Shown here in pieces: positions 12,900 through 22,630 of a DNA stretch of 64,000 nt. The notes under the pieces are model-generated. The model saw only the letters and a program-made list of their open reading frames with translations. It had not been told where the DNA came from and made no database searches. Every line of letters starts with the position of its first letter. Position 1 is the stretch's first letter. The stretch comes from Laburnicola sp. R22_1 (taxonomy: Eukaryota > Ascomycota > Dothideomycetes > Pleosporales > Didymosphaeriaceae), in NCBI GenBank assembly GCA_014281115.1, contig JACONQ010000018.1:186001-250000 (forward strand), read 5' to 3'. The position numbers were made by a program, and so were the translations under genes.

Positions 12900-13560
12900 T
12901 TAGACCTGCGCATCGTCGCTTTCTTCTTCATCTTCCTCTTCTTCTTCTTCCTCCTCATCCTCATCCTCGTCGTCCTCTGTATTAACTGCAGAATTAGAGG
13001 CATAGTTAGAATTATCTTCCCAGTCGGACGGCGTCGGATCCCAATCGTCGCAATCGTCGTAGAGAGGGAAGCTTCTCCTGCCTCCCATGCCGCAATCCAC
13101 GTCCATAGCCACCATCCTCCCGTTTTTCCACGTAGTAATACTCTCACCTCCAGTCATAGAGGCAACCATCTGCGCCGCAGGTCCATCACCCACGGTTTCG
13201 CCAACGCGAATGCACAGACTTGGTCGTGCTCTGGAAAGCGTTCTGATTCTCCTGTCATTATACGCGACGGGCTGGTCGTCGAGATCCAGGTCTTGTAAGC
13301 GAGGCAGAAGATCTTCATTCGAAGCTAGCTGTTCGAAGCACTTGCCCCTGATACTGCCTTTGATCTTGTCATTCCCCGTTATGCTGATTGCTTCGAGCCG
13401 CGGTCAGTGCTTTGCTAGCACCAGGATCGAATCATCGGAAACTCTCACAGCGGAGACGAAGCAAACTTCGACAAGTCGGGGACAGGCCTGCGCGAGCGTA
13501 CTGATGGCACCATCAGATATACCTGTGCCATAACCGGTGTCAGTGTCCCCAACGTTCTTT
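12900..13560 (-). pseudogene. LRR (AMN1/F-box-LRR-like) protein remnant with in-frame stop
   Basis: Reading from about 13560 to a TAA at 12900-12902, the minus strand encodes leucine-rich repeats of the AMN1/F-box-LRR kind (ISDGAISTLAQACPRLVEV; then VSDDSILVLAKH and PRLEAISITGNDKIKG), ending in an acidic tail of consecutive Glu codons. A TGA at 13404-13406 sits where the repeat consensus wants Cys (KH-C-PRLE). The upstream ORF at 13540-14289 enters this frame only by a one-base shift near 13545. Both breaks suggest a decayed gene; a very unusual splice pattern is the alternative. The acidic tail is encoded by a TCTTC-type microsatellite. Confidence 0.6.
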
Positions 13561-14289
13561 CTCTCCAGCCCAGGCTCTGCCCCATGTATTTAGGGAGTTG
13601 AATGCGATGGTTGCTCCAGTTGGGTCATGGTCCGTGTCGCTTCCTGGTTCATTTTCTGATTCGTTTTCTGCATCACGACGCCGCATGACATCGCAATAAG
13701 ACTCATCAATGAGCTGAACATCATCAGAGGTCTGGAAAAAAACAAAAGTTGGAGGCGTGTTGATGGTCCATTCAACGCCCATCGCCCGCAGCTCCTGAAC
13801 ATTGGCTGAAAGGATCCGCTTGACCGCCGGAATATGCCTGAGTTCGTCGCAGGGACACCGCCTTCTGTGGTCGCACGTGATACATTCTTGCATCTTTACG
13901 CACAGGTTGGGATCCTTGTTCCAGTAGTCGGGTTCCGAATATAGTCGGCAGATACGTTCATCGCCAAGGAGACGGCCTGTCTCGCTCCTGAAATGTGCGT
14001 CCAGTTCCTTCTTCGTGAGTTCGGTACCGGGAAATGATGTAAGATGCTCGACTGTCACAGGTTGTTGGACGCCCGCAGTTTCTGCTGCTGACTTCAACCT
14101 TGCGACGTGACCTGGTTTTACAAAAAAGACGCCACCCGGGAAGACAGACGCGTATCTAGCTCCCATCCCTTGGTAACGCATTTTTCGCAAATCGGCAGCG
14201 CTCCAAATCTTCTCTGGAAAAGGCGATTCGATAATAAGTCCATCTCCCAACGGTCCTCCGTGCTCGAGGTAAGTCTTGTTAAAATACTG
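13540..14289 (-). CDS. Uncharacterised protein, probable 5' part of the broken LRR gene
   Basis: An open frame of about 240 codons begins after an acceptor-like TTCCAG near 14290 with YFNKTYLEHGGPLGDG and ends in a stop at 13540. It contains a Cys cluster (CITCDHRRRCPCDE) and an acidic C-terminal segment; no family is recognised. There is no good ATG in the first 35 codons, so an upstream exon is likely, perhaps in 14414-14689. The last codons overlap the start of the LRR remnant in a different frame, so the two may be one gene broken by a frameshift. Codon use is coding-like. Function unknown. Confidence 0.4.
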   Translation of the reverse strand, partial: QYFNKTYLEHGGPLGDGLIIESPFPEKIWSAADLRKMRYQGMGARYASVFPGGVFFVKPGHVARLKSAAETAGVQQPVTVEHLTSFPGTELTKKELDAHFRSETGRLLGDERICRLYSEPDYWNKDPNLCVKMQECITCDHRRRCPCDELRHIPAVKRILSANVQELRAMGVEWTINTPPTFVFFQTSDDVQLIDESYCDVMRRRDAENESENEPGSDTDHDPTGATIAFNSLNTWGRAWAGEKERWGH

Positions 14290-14413
14290 GAATTATCAAA
14301 TTAGGACTAGCGTCTTGCCAAGACCCACACAGAATAGCCAGATTTCCGACCTTACGTCTCCATGTACTTTAACAATCAACTAACTACTTTTGACTACCTT
14401 TTACGGCCTTTTT

Positions 14414-14689
14414 CTAACAAGTCTCAACATCATAGTTATCCGGCTCCTTGAAGCTGCCGTCGCGCTCTGCTTGTGTTGCTTGTTCACGGTTGTTGCGCAC
14501 ATTCGAAGGCCCGCGTTTCTTGTGGACACGTGCAGATTCCGACGCGACCGCACGCGTGTTCTCGTTCTTCCCACGCTGCGCCTGCCCTGTCCGTCCCCTG
14601 CTGCCCTGCTGCTGTGGGGTACGAACAGGTCGATTCATGTTGCGTGTGATGAGATAGGAGTCGATGGATGTTTGCCGGAAATGATCCAT
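14414..14689 (-). CDS. Small basic hypothetical ORF or 5' exon
   Basis: A 91-codon frame starting MDHFRQTSIDSYLITRNMN, followed by a Gln/Arg/Lys-rich segment and ending YDVETC. It may be a 5' exon of the ORF at 13540-14289, with which it shares strand and order. A donor that joins the two in frame was not found, so the link is speculative. Confidence 0.3.
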   Translation of the reverse strand: MDHFRQTSIDSYLITRNMNRPVRTPQQQGSRGRTGQAQRGKNENTRAVASESARVHKKRGPSNVRNNREQATQAERDGSFKEPDNYDVETC

Positions 14690-14990
14690 AGTGCATGAAG
14701 CAAGATAAAACGAAGAGTGAGGCACCGTGGGCTGGCAGTGATGTTGGGGAAGCTAGTACCGAATACGGTTTGCTTGACTCCTATTCGCTGATTTCAACAC
14801 CGGGCGTACCCTTGCACGTGCCTTGGAACGCACATCTTCACCTGCCCGTGAGGAGACCTGTATAAGGCGTAACCCAAATAGAAATACACAGGAAAATATA
14901 GGTAGATTATTATATAATCTGTGTTGGTGTAACGTATAGTAAGATAAAAGAATACACTGAGAACGTAAATCATTCAATTATTTTGCTACT

Positions 14991-15235
14991 GTAGACTCTT
15001 ACCTATAAGCACCGTCGTAACCGCATTTAGAATCCTTGTTAAACTAATTAGTAGCAGAATATCTAATACCTTTACAGCTTTCCCTTACAGCGTTGTACCG
15101 TATACCGAAAGGTCGGCGATGATTTTCACTCCTGATCTATTACCTTTAGCCTACAATTAGCCTAGCTAAAGAGGCTGATTAGTTTAATACAAATTCTACA
15201 TACGATTACGACGGTGCTTATAGGCAAGAGTCTAC
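14991..15235. mobile_element. 245-bp inverted-repeat (MITE-like foldback) element
   Basis: Arms 14991-15051 and 15175-15235 are reverse complements of each other over 61 nt with a handful of mismatches. The shared core is ACGACGGTGCTTATAGG on one arm and its complement CCTATAAGCACCGTCGT on the other. The differences look mostly like transitions, as RIP would leave. The 123-bp loop carries the ~60-bp segment also found at 7683-7739. No clear target-site duplication was seen at the outer ends. Confidence 0.75.
15076..15132. repeat. ~60-bp dispersed repeat, copy 2
   Basis: Same-orientation relative of 7683-7739, located inside the loop of the 14991-15235 inverted repeat. Shared blocks are AGCTTTCC, ACAGCGTT, CCGAAAGGT and GATTTTC. 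Confidence 0.5.
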
Positions 15236-15843
15236 GCTATCCGTTTGGCCTATTCTGATTATCGTGAATTGTTACCATTTTTTCATTCATTCATATCGGT
15301 TTATAGTCGACCTAACCTTTTAGAGATTATAAGACTTAACAGCACAACAACTAAGGTTTAATAGCTAAAGTACGTTAAAAAAAAAGGGCTCAATTGGATT
15401 GGCTATAGTGGAGAGCCGAACCACGACGCGATGATTGTAAAGGGCCGATCGCATGACGGCCACCTAGAACTAGTAGCAGGTGAGAATCACATGTGTGTGC
15501 GAAAGAATAAAATGTTCACAATGGCAACAAGTTGTCCGACAAAAGATTCCAAAGACAACAGGGATGAGATGGAGTTGAATACAAGCCAGACCCAAATTTC
15601 TTTTTTCAGAATACATGTTAGAAAGCATAGTCTACAAAAGGAAGTCTATCAAATCCCAGAATAAATCAGAACAAGAAATAAACTCTATGATCGAATATAG
15701 AGAACAGTAAGAAAGTCCCACTAGAAGAGAAAAATAGGAAATCCAACAACAAAGGAAAACGAGGAACTTGGAGTTTTCCACGACCTGATGCCCACCCAGC
15801 TGGCCATCATCTCAATCTCGCTTGCGCCTCAACCAACGCCCAT

Positions 15844-18800
15844 TTACATCCAGAACATCGTCTTACTAATGTTGTCATGCCAAGGGTTGCGCGGGGTGTT
15901 TGGATTACGGTAGAGCGCGCTCCTAGCTTGGCCCATTGCCCATTGGTTGCTCGAAGCTGAGATCTGAGCCTTATCATTTCTCACATCCACCATCTCTGCA
16001 TGGGTCTGCATACGCTTCCGGCCGTTTGGCAGGCGCTCAGGACCGTATCGGGCCATTCTAGCGTTACGAAGTTGGTCCTCATGGTTCCGCTTGGTAATTT
16101 CAGCTTGATTGCGAAGATTATTGCCTGTAGCTGTGCCGGTGCGCACGAAGAAGTCGCGGAGATAATGACGGCCACGCTCGCAGAGTCTATCTGCATAATA
16201 AGCGGGAGGGCAATAGCTTACTCCAGTTGTCGAGCGGACGTATGTGTAACATAGCTCGTGGGTCTTATGAGAGTGATTAGCGGTGATAAAAAGTAATTTC
16301 TGTGATGAGTAGTACGTACCAGCTGGCGTATATCGGCTTCAGTCATGTTCATTTCATTCTCGACAACAAAATAGTGTGCTGGTATAGCTGTTCCCTGGAG
16401 TGCAGCATGGGACTGTAGATAAAAGTCCATGTAGAAGGGCGAGGTGACAACATTATCGACTAACGTGCCCGGTCGGCAGTTTCCATTTCTTTCCGCCTGT
16501 CCGTCACTTGGTTTCACTGAGGCAGGATAAAAGCGGACATTGTGGCGCTTTACGCAGATGATGGCCGTGATATTTGGCATTTGCGAATTCGTATCAGCTG
16601 GAATTCCATTCTGGCCTTTTAACTTCTTTAGCTCATCCACTGCAGCGACGAATGCACTGCGGATCTTTGGCAGTTCAATCGCCTTGACCTGTTGGAATTG
16701 CTCGTCGCTCACACCATCGCGGTAATAGAGGATATTCTTTGGTAACAGATCCTCGTTATGGCTCAGTTTGTAGGCCTTCTGCTCGAGGACCCAATCTATG
16801 ATTCGCTCTTTGACTATAGACTCTACTTCGTCAATCATCTATAACTGTTAGCATGACACAATTTCTTGGAAGGTATCATGAATATACCTCTTTCTTGCCT
16901 TGGCTTTGCAAGCGCATCGAACCGAGAAAACGTCCAGCTTCATAGTCCACTGATCCCACGAATGCAGCAATTGATGGGCATCCTGCGATGGAAGTTGGAC
17001 CCGGGTGGGTAACATCAGCACCAAGGACCAGCGTATCGGAGAATGTATTTCTCAGCAATGTGCTGTCGATGGTGTGGTTGGCGCCCCTGGTCTTTAAATT
17101 CGCTTTCAACATCAGGCCACCTATCTTGTCGCCCAGATTACCCCTGAGGGAACTCTCCGTGACACAAATTGAGTGAATACCCAATTCACGATCAGCAATA
17201 TCCTTGAAATTTGCATAAGCGTCAGCGTCTTTGGTGGCCAGCACGAGTAGAAACAAGTCAGTTTCGTTCCTGTGTAGCCTCATCTGGGCGGACATCTGTT
17301 GGCGAACTGTAGGATTGTTGATACGGGCGATGCGACCCGTGACCATATCGGCGATACTGTAGTTGACATTCGCTCCAACTGGTCGACCAGCGAAATTCCT
17401 GAATTGTGTGATCCAATTTCCCACACGGTCTGGTTCTCGCAAGCGTTGATCGATCAACAGAGTCACCCTCATTACTTGCCAATTGCGATGGAGTAGCGGT
17501 ATACCCCTTGTATTCCAGTGATTCCTAGCGGTGACTATGCGATTCGGTGCGTTCAAAGTAGGCACGCCGTATTTGAGAGCCGGGAATTGCAGTATGCGGC
17601 TAGGTATCTTCATCATGCTTGTGTTTATGAGGAGAACTGGACATTGGGGCTGCGCAGAGGTGTTATTAGTATAAATTCTGGTTTGGACTGCAAATGACTT
17701 ACGAGGGGCTGACTGCCAGTGGAATTCGGGAGGAATCCCAAAGTCTCCATGCTTGAGTTTTCAATCAAGGCAGCATTGTCGTAGGGGTGGATGCATGCTG
17801 TTTCAATCATTCCCGCTGTCCAAGCTGATCGTAGTAATCCTCGGTATAACTGGAAAGGAATGATGCTGAGATGCTCTGGAGCATACCATTTCGGGTCGTG
17901 TCGTGACCCAAGATTCACTGCCCGCAAGTTTGGAGATCTCAATGTGATTCCTTGGGCTAGAAACATAGTTAGCAAATGCATATGCCGTGTATAATAGACT
18001 AGTCTTACTTGTTTCCAAATGCGTCCTAACGGAAATTCGCTGAGGCGGGGTAGCGTTGTTGGTGAAAGTTTGAGTCGCCACCGATGCGCCGAGACCCTGG
18101 ATCATCTTCGCACGAGATTGTTCACTATTCAATCTTGTGAACTCCTCTAAATCATTGGGATCACCCCTGTCATAATTTATGCGAACATAAACGCCCCTCA
18201 GCACGCTTTCCAATTCGTTCGCACCAAAAGCCTGGCCATCCCCCATGAGGTCACTGACCAGGATAGGACGATAGGAAGCACTTGTACGTGTTTGGACGTT
18301 GAGAATAAGTCTGTCGACACCAGGTTTAACCTGGTAGTAGAACCCTCGCGAAGTCTCAAGCGAACCGCAGTACCGACGGCCGGGACCATTACCACCATTG
18401 CTCAGTGATTCATAGGAGTCTTTCATGTAAAAACTATTCGCTCCAGTTTGAAACGTATTCGTAGTCGCTTCAGCGAAACATTTGGAGATGAGAATATTCA
18501 GGGCCGTTATCGTAGGCTGAAGGTCAACACTTGCAAAGTTACTGTCAGCAGTTATGTATCCAGCCAGACTTGCGATGTCGACTGTGCCCTCATATCGGAT
18601 TGATAGAGGTCTAGGTGTCGCACCATCCTGCACAGTAGTCAGAATCCACTCAGAACCCGGCCCGCCGGTACCGGAACCTATTGGTGGCTCCGAGATATGA
18701 CTATGTAAATTCGTCCATGCAATGATTGTGTTGAAATAGTCCGTAGCAAAACTTGCTTGGTTTGACCTCAAGAATGCACACTCTTCGATCGCAGTCCTTA

Positions 18801-19782
18801 TTATATCTTTGACCTTCTTCTTGCTCAAAGACGGGAAGGCTGGAAGGATTGTGTACTTGTAGAACACATGTGCATGTTTCGGGATGTCGACTTCAAAATG
18901 ATTGGTGTATACTTCAGAGTCCTTGGGCGCAAACACCTCCCGCCGGGGAAACTTCAATTTAGCCTCCTCCAGTGCTTGTAACCTGAGAGTTAAACTGGAA
19001 TCGGGCACGATAGTATTTGGCATCTTTGTGAGATCACCGCGCCGCGGTCTCACACCAGGGGCAGGCTGATCTCGCGGCGGAGCTTCACGTACAACTTCTC
19101 GAAACACGCCGGGTCGTCCTAGTGGTGCCTGTGTAGATCCTTGCGTCGTCGGGGCGGCTTGATTGGTTGATAACCCCATACCAGATGGCACACCTGCAAC
19201 CATGGCTTTGTTCCTGACATTGAAATCCTGCAAAAGCCGTGAAGACCCTTGAGTTGTTGAAGCGGCTTGATCTGTTGCGGGCTGTTTGTCCTTTGGGGTC
19301 TTTTCTCGTATCCACTCCTCTCGGAACTCATCGAGCTCGGGATTGGTAGATGTGGGCCCAAGCGTCGTTGATGTGGCTTGTTTAGCTTGATCTGTTCCTG
19401 AGTTTTTGCCGAAAAGATCTTCGTCAGTCGGTCCTTCAAGTATTTCTGATGAATCAAGACCCGGCGGGGCGGCTGGGTCCTCTTCTTCACCTGATGATGT
19501 AATGTTCAATCCTGCCATAGTACCGGTTACTGCCACCGCCTCACTGCCCTGTACATTGTCACTAGATCCGGAGTGTCTGGCCCTCTCCTCCTCTTGCTCG
19601 TCTTTCAAGTAAGCGTTGGCCGGTTTGATTTGCCCTTTCGGTACCAGCTCCCAGACGTTTCCATTCTGCTTAGCTTCTTCTTTGCATTCAATCAAGGTGT
19701 GGTTCCCATAGCATCGTCCGCATGGCGCCTTATGCAGGTTCGTATCGATTCTCCTCTTGTTGAAATCACTGAGTTCTGCCAT
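15844..19782 (-). CDS. Argonaute 2 with N-terminal zinc knuckle
   Basis: Second PIWI-domain Argonaute. Exons 19782-18009, 17956-17703, 17649-16888, 16838-16320 and 16263-15844, with GT-AG introns of 49-56 nt, give 1242 aa. The N-terminus has a knuckle C21-X2-C24-X3-H28-X4-C33, then about 200 residues of disordered Ser/Thr/Gln-rich linker containing three imperfect repeats around DQAASTTQGS, then the Argonaute core. Slicer residues: D888 (LGADVTHP), E930 (GKKE), D971 (YYRDG), D1128 (PAYYAD). LCYTYVRSTTGVSYCPPAYY is a textbook PIWI C-terminal block. It ends ..KTMFWM. Intron positions after L2, after the Glu-finger residue and near the C-terminus mostly match Argonaute 1, supporting duplication, but sequence divergence is high, so the duplication is old. 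Expected role: guide-directed RNA silencing. Confidence 0.94.
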
Positions 19783-21204
19783 TTTTATACAAGCGAGTAG
19801 GATATTGAAGTGTGGTAGTGGAAACGATATTCATGCGTCGAATGGTGATGCTTAGATGATGGCGCAGCCCATGCATTATATGTTCAGCTGACGATTGAGG
19901 TTTGCCTATGAGTTCTGTAATAACGGTAGAAACCGCAACATTCAGGAGAAGAAAACAAGCAAAGCGGTGCAACTGACCAATTGCTGCAAGTTTACATGGG
20001 AGCCGCAAATTACATCCAAAGGCAAAAACAAAGCAGAATCCCAACAAAACATCGACTGAAGGATGCGGCTGCTTGTTAGCAAAGCTCACAAGCCTCCCGA
20101 GTCACAACAATCATCATCGTCAAACCCAAAATATTCCCCCGTGACTGCTTTGTCACTGTTGAAAACACGAGAAGTTAGAAAGCTTTCCAAACAAAACAAA
20201 ATTGAACGCTTCCAAGCCGCACAGAACTTGCAATCAAAGAAGCACAACGCAAAGAAAATGAATCGAAAACCATTCTAGGAAACATAAAAACAAAGACCAA
20301 ATATTGACAAGCAGAATGGTCGCGCGATAGACACATGTTTCCTGTTTTAGAGAAAGAAAAAACAAACGCAAACTGAATTCTGGCGTCAGACAAACACAAA
20401 ACACACCACAATCGACAAATTGCAAGTTATCGAGGAAGGGAATACTTGTAAAAGGTCAAATTAAACATACATTTTACTAAGCACAGTGAGTGAAAAAAAG
20501 TAGAAGATTTCAGGGATCGCTTTTACAGTTTCGTGGCACCAGGATCTCTAATTTGAATGCATTTTTGGACAATACTACTTATACAAGCGGATAGGATGTA
20601 TTATAACTGCTGTAAAGCCCGATTCTTTTCATGTATCCTGCATGAGGGGTAACATGGTCGCACAATTACATAGAACGTCGTGATTGCAATGTTGAGAATG
20701 TTTGAGAAGTCACTGTACTTTTGTGAAAAAATAGCTATACTATAGCATATCCGACCTACCATCGGCAATATGTGTAAACTTATCAGCTCGCAGAATCTGC
20801 AATATGTCTGTTATTTAAGATAAGTCGATTATGATTCTATGTGCTAGATGAGAAGAATGCTATGGAGTAAAACCTCCCTACAGCGCGCAGCTTTCAAAAC
20901 TAACTCTAAGCAAAGAGAAAGTACGTCCCCAACCAAAGTCAAAATACCCAAAACAGCCCATAGAAAAATACACCTGAACTCCAAGACCTCCCATTCAATA
21001 CATAGTCTATTACAAGAGCACAAGCAGCCTATCCCTCTCATCCTCCAACGCCTCCCTAACAACATACCTACCCATCCTCGGGGTAAAATACCTTCTTGCT
21101 CTCCACCATCGTCTCACCTGTGTAATTGGGGTAAACTAGAAGACCGCAAAGCATGCTGCGATAACCGCTGCAGAATGTGCCACGCTCTTAGTTGACGATC
21201 TGCC
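19783..21204. other. Intergenic upstream of Argonaute 2
   Basis: The Argonaute 2 promoter lies at the low-coordinate end. The stretch is A-rich on the plus strand (about 20080-20420), with no domain-bearing ORF. The short plus-strand frame at 20848-21195 looks like antisense to a 3' UTR. Confidence 0.45.
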
Positions 21205-21687
21205 CTATACCGCATCGAAGGCCTGCTCTATAAGACAGTTTCCGCATCTGTGGTGGCTATTGCACAAAATGCAGGAAGTGTAGAGACTCATGTTGAACGG
21301 TCCGTAGCCGCAGGTGCAACAATGCCAGAAATATTCTACCACTGGAGCCACCGCTGGAGCCGAAGCCGAAGCCATAGTCGGGACCTGGCTTGAAGCCTGA
21401 GCCGGCGGTGCAGGTCGATTTCTAGCCTTCTCTTTTTCCTTGTCAGATTGTGGATCATTATTGTCCATGACCCACGCGCCCTTGAGACTGTGCAGGAACT
21501 CTCTCGCACTATCCTGCTGGTTCTTGGGCACATAACTTAAAACTCCAGTGTTTATGTTGTACTGCGGGCAATCGATGCACCTATGTGAGGGATCACGGCA
21601 GCCGATGCAGGGCTTGATCAATATGTGATCCCTGATTCTCTCTTTTGCCTCGGGCGGAAGGGAGGTGTTTTTCTCGGGGGACGCCAT
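21205..21687 (-). CDS. Small double zinc-motif protein (CCHC knuckle plus C-terminal Cys-rich ribbon)
   Basis: Single-exon gene of 160 aa, taking the Met at 21687 (MASPEKNTSLPPEAK) as start; the frame stays open upstream to an ATG at 21813, so an N-terminal extension cannot be excluded. The N-terminus has C27-X2-C30-X4-H35-X4-C40, the same spacing as Argonaute 1, preceded by a similar amphipathic stretch (PPEAKERIRDHILIKP here, PPSYRDKLATAFKNDDMP in Argonaute 1). The middle is charged and Ala/Pro-rich. The C-terminus has a second Cys/His cluster (HCCTCGYGPFNMSLYTSC then CILCNSHHRCGNC) like the small Zn-ribbons found in many fungal proteins. It lies about 1.4 kb upstream of Argonaute 2 on the same strand. 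Function unknown; a nucleic-acid-binding partner is an inference. Confidence 0.7.
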   Translation of the reverse strand: MASPEKNTSLPPEAKERIRDHILIKPCIGCRDPSHRCIDCPQYNINTGVLSYVPKNQQDSAREFLHSLKGAWVMDNNDPQSDKEKEKARNRPAPPAQASSQVPTMASASAPAVAPVVEYFWHCCTCGYGPFNMSLYTSCILCNSHHRCGNCLIEQAFDAV

Positions 21688-22630
21688 GAGGTTGGAGTGG
21701 CTGGGACAAGTACCTTGGAAATTTGTAGAGGAGAAGGTGGTTGAGAGTAGTACCTTCGCAACTTTGCAGTACGAAGTTGACGAGTTAGATACCACTCTAG
21801 ACAGATATCTCACACTCTTCTACCCTTACTCCTGCTTGTCAACATGCTCGACAATCACAGTCGACGAAGTTCGTGACCATCCACCTGTGATCTCTCCACC
21901 AAGAACAAGGCCAAAACACCAAACAACAGCTCATCTCAAAGAACCACATGCTTACCATCAAGCCCCATGACTGCTGCTCCTCACCGCAACCACAACCAGC
22001 AAGTCTCCCCTTTATCTCGAGCAGTGTGTCTTGGTATAATCCGTACACCCCAATGTCGCAATGACTAGCAGCAGTCCACGAACCAGCCATTTCCCCCCAA
22101 GACAAGCAACAAGTGCATCAACGAGATCGAAGCAACAACCAGACACGCAACCAACATCCATCGCACATGCGCAACACACCAGGAACGATATCCGTAGCTG
22201 ATAATCTCCCGCATTCAATCGATTAGTGAGCTCGTCGAGTATCCTTCATAGTGCAACCCAAAAGCGATAGATAAATACAGAAATATCCCCGTAAAGAACC
22301 TCCACGAGAAACCTTGTTTAGCCGACAGAAAGAAAAAAAAATACACGAAAGGGAAGCCGCGACGGACTCAGCGACGAAGGGAAAAAGGGAAAGAGCTACC
22401 AGAGTACATACCCGCCCGTGGACCACAGCACAGCACACCCCACCGCACGACTCAACTCGACGCCATCAACAGTACTCATGCACACACACCCTCGACAAAT
22501 CTATAAGAATAGAGTCTACATTACATTACATATACACACCGACCGAGTTCCCGCTTAGAAAAGTAAAGTACAAAACCTCAAAGCAAAAGGGTTATATCGC
22601 CCACCCACAATACCTTCCCCGCCCACCCCC
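21688..22630. other. Intergenic between the zinc-motif gene and the carrier gene
   Basis: Promoter side of the zinc-motif gene and 3' flank of the carrier. Only short, low-complexity frames; nothing recognised. Confidence 0.45.

Larger units (their letters stand above)
14690..15843. other. AT-rich intergenic block between the LRR remnant and Argonaute 2
   Basis: AT-rich with many TpA steps, strongest from about 14870 to 15400. It includes the inverted-repeat element at 14991-15235. Nothing coding is supported, although a 77-codon plus-strand frame lies at 15431-15664. Confidence 0.55.
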
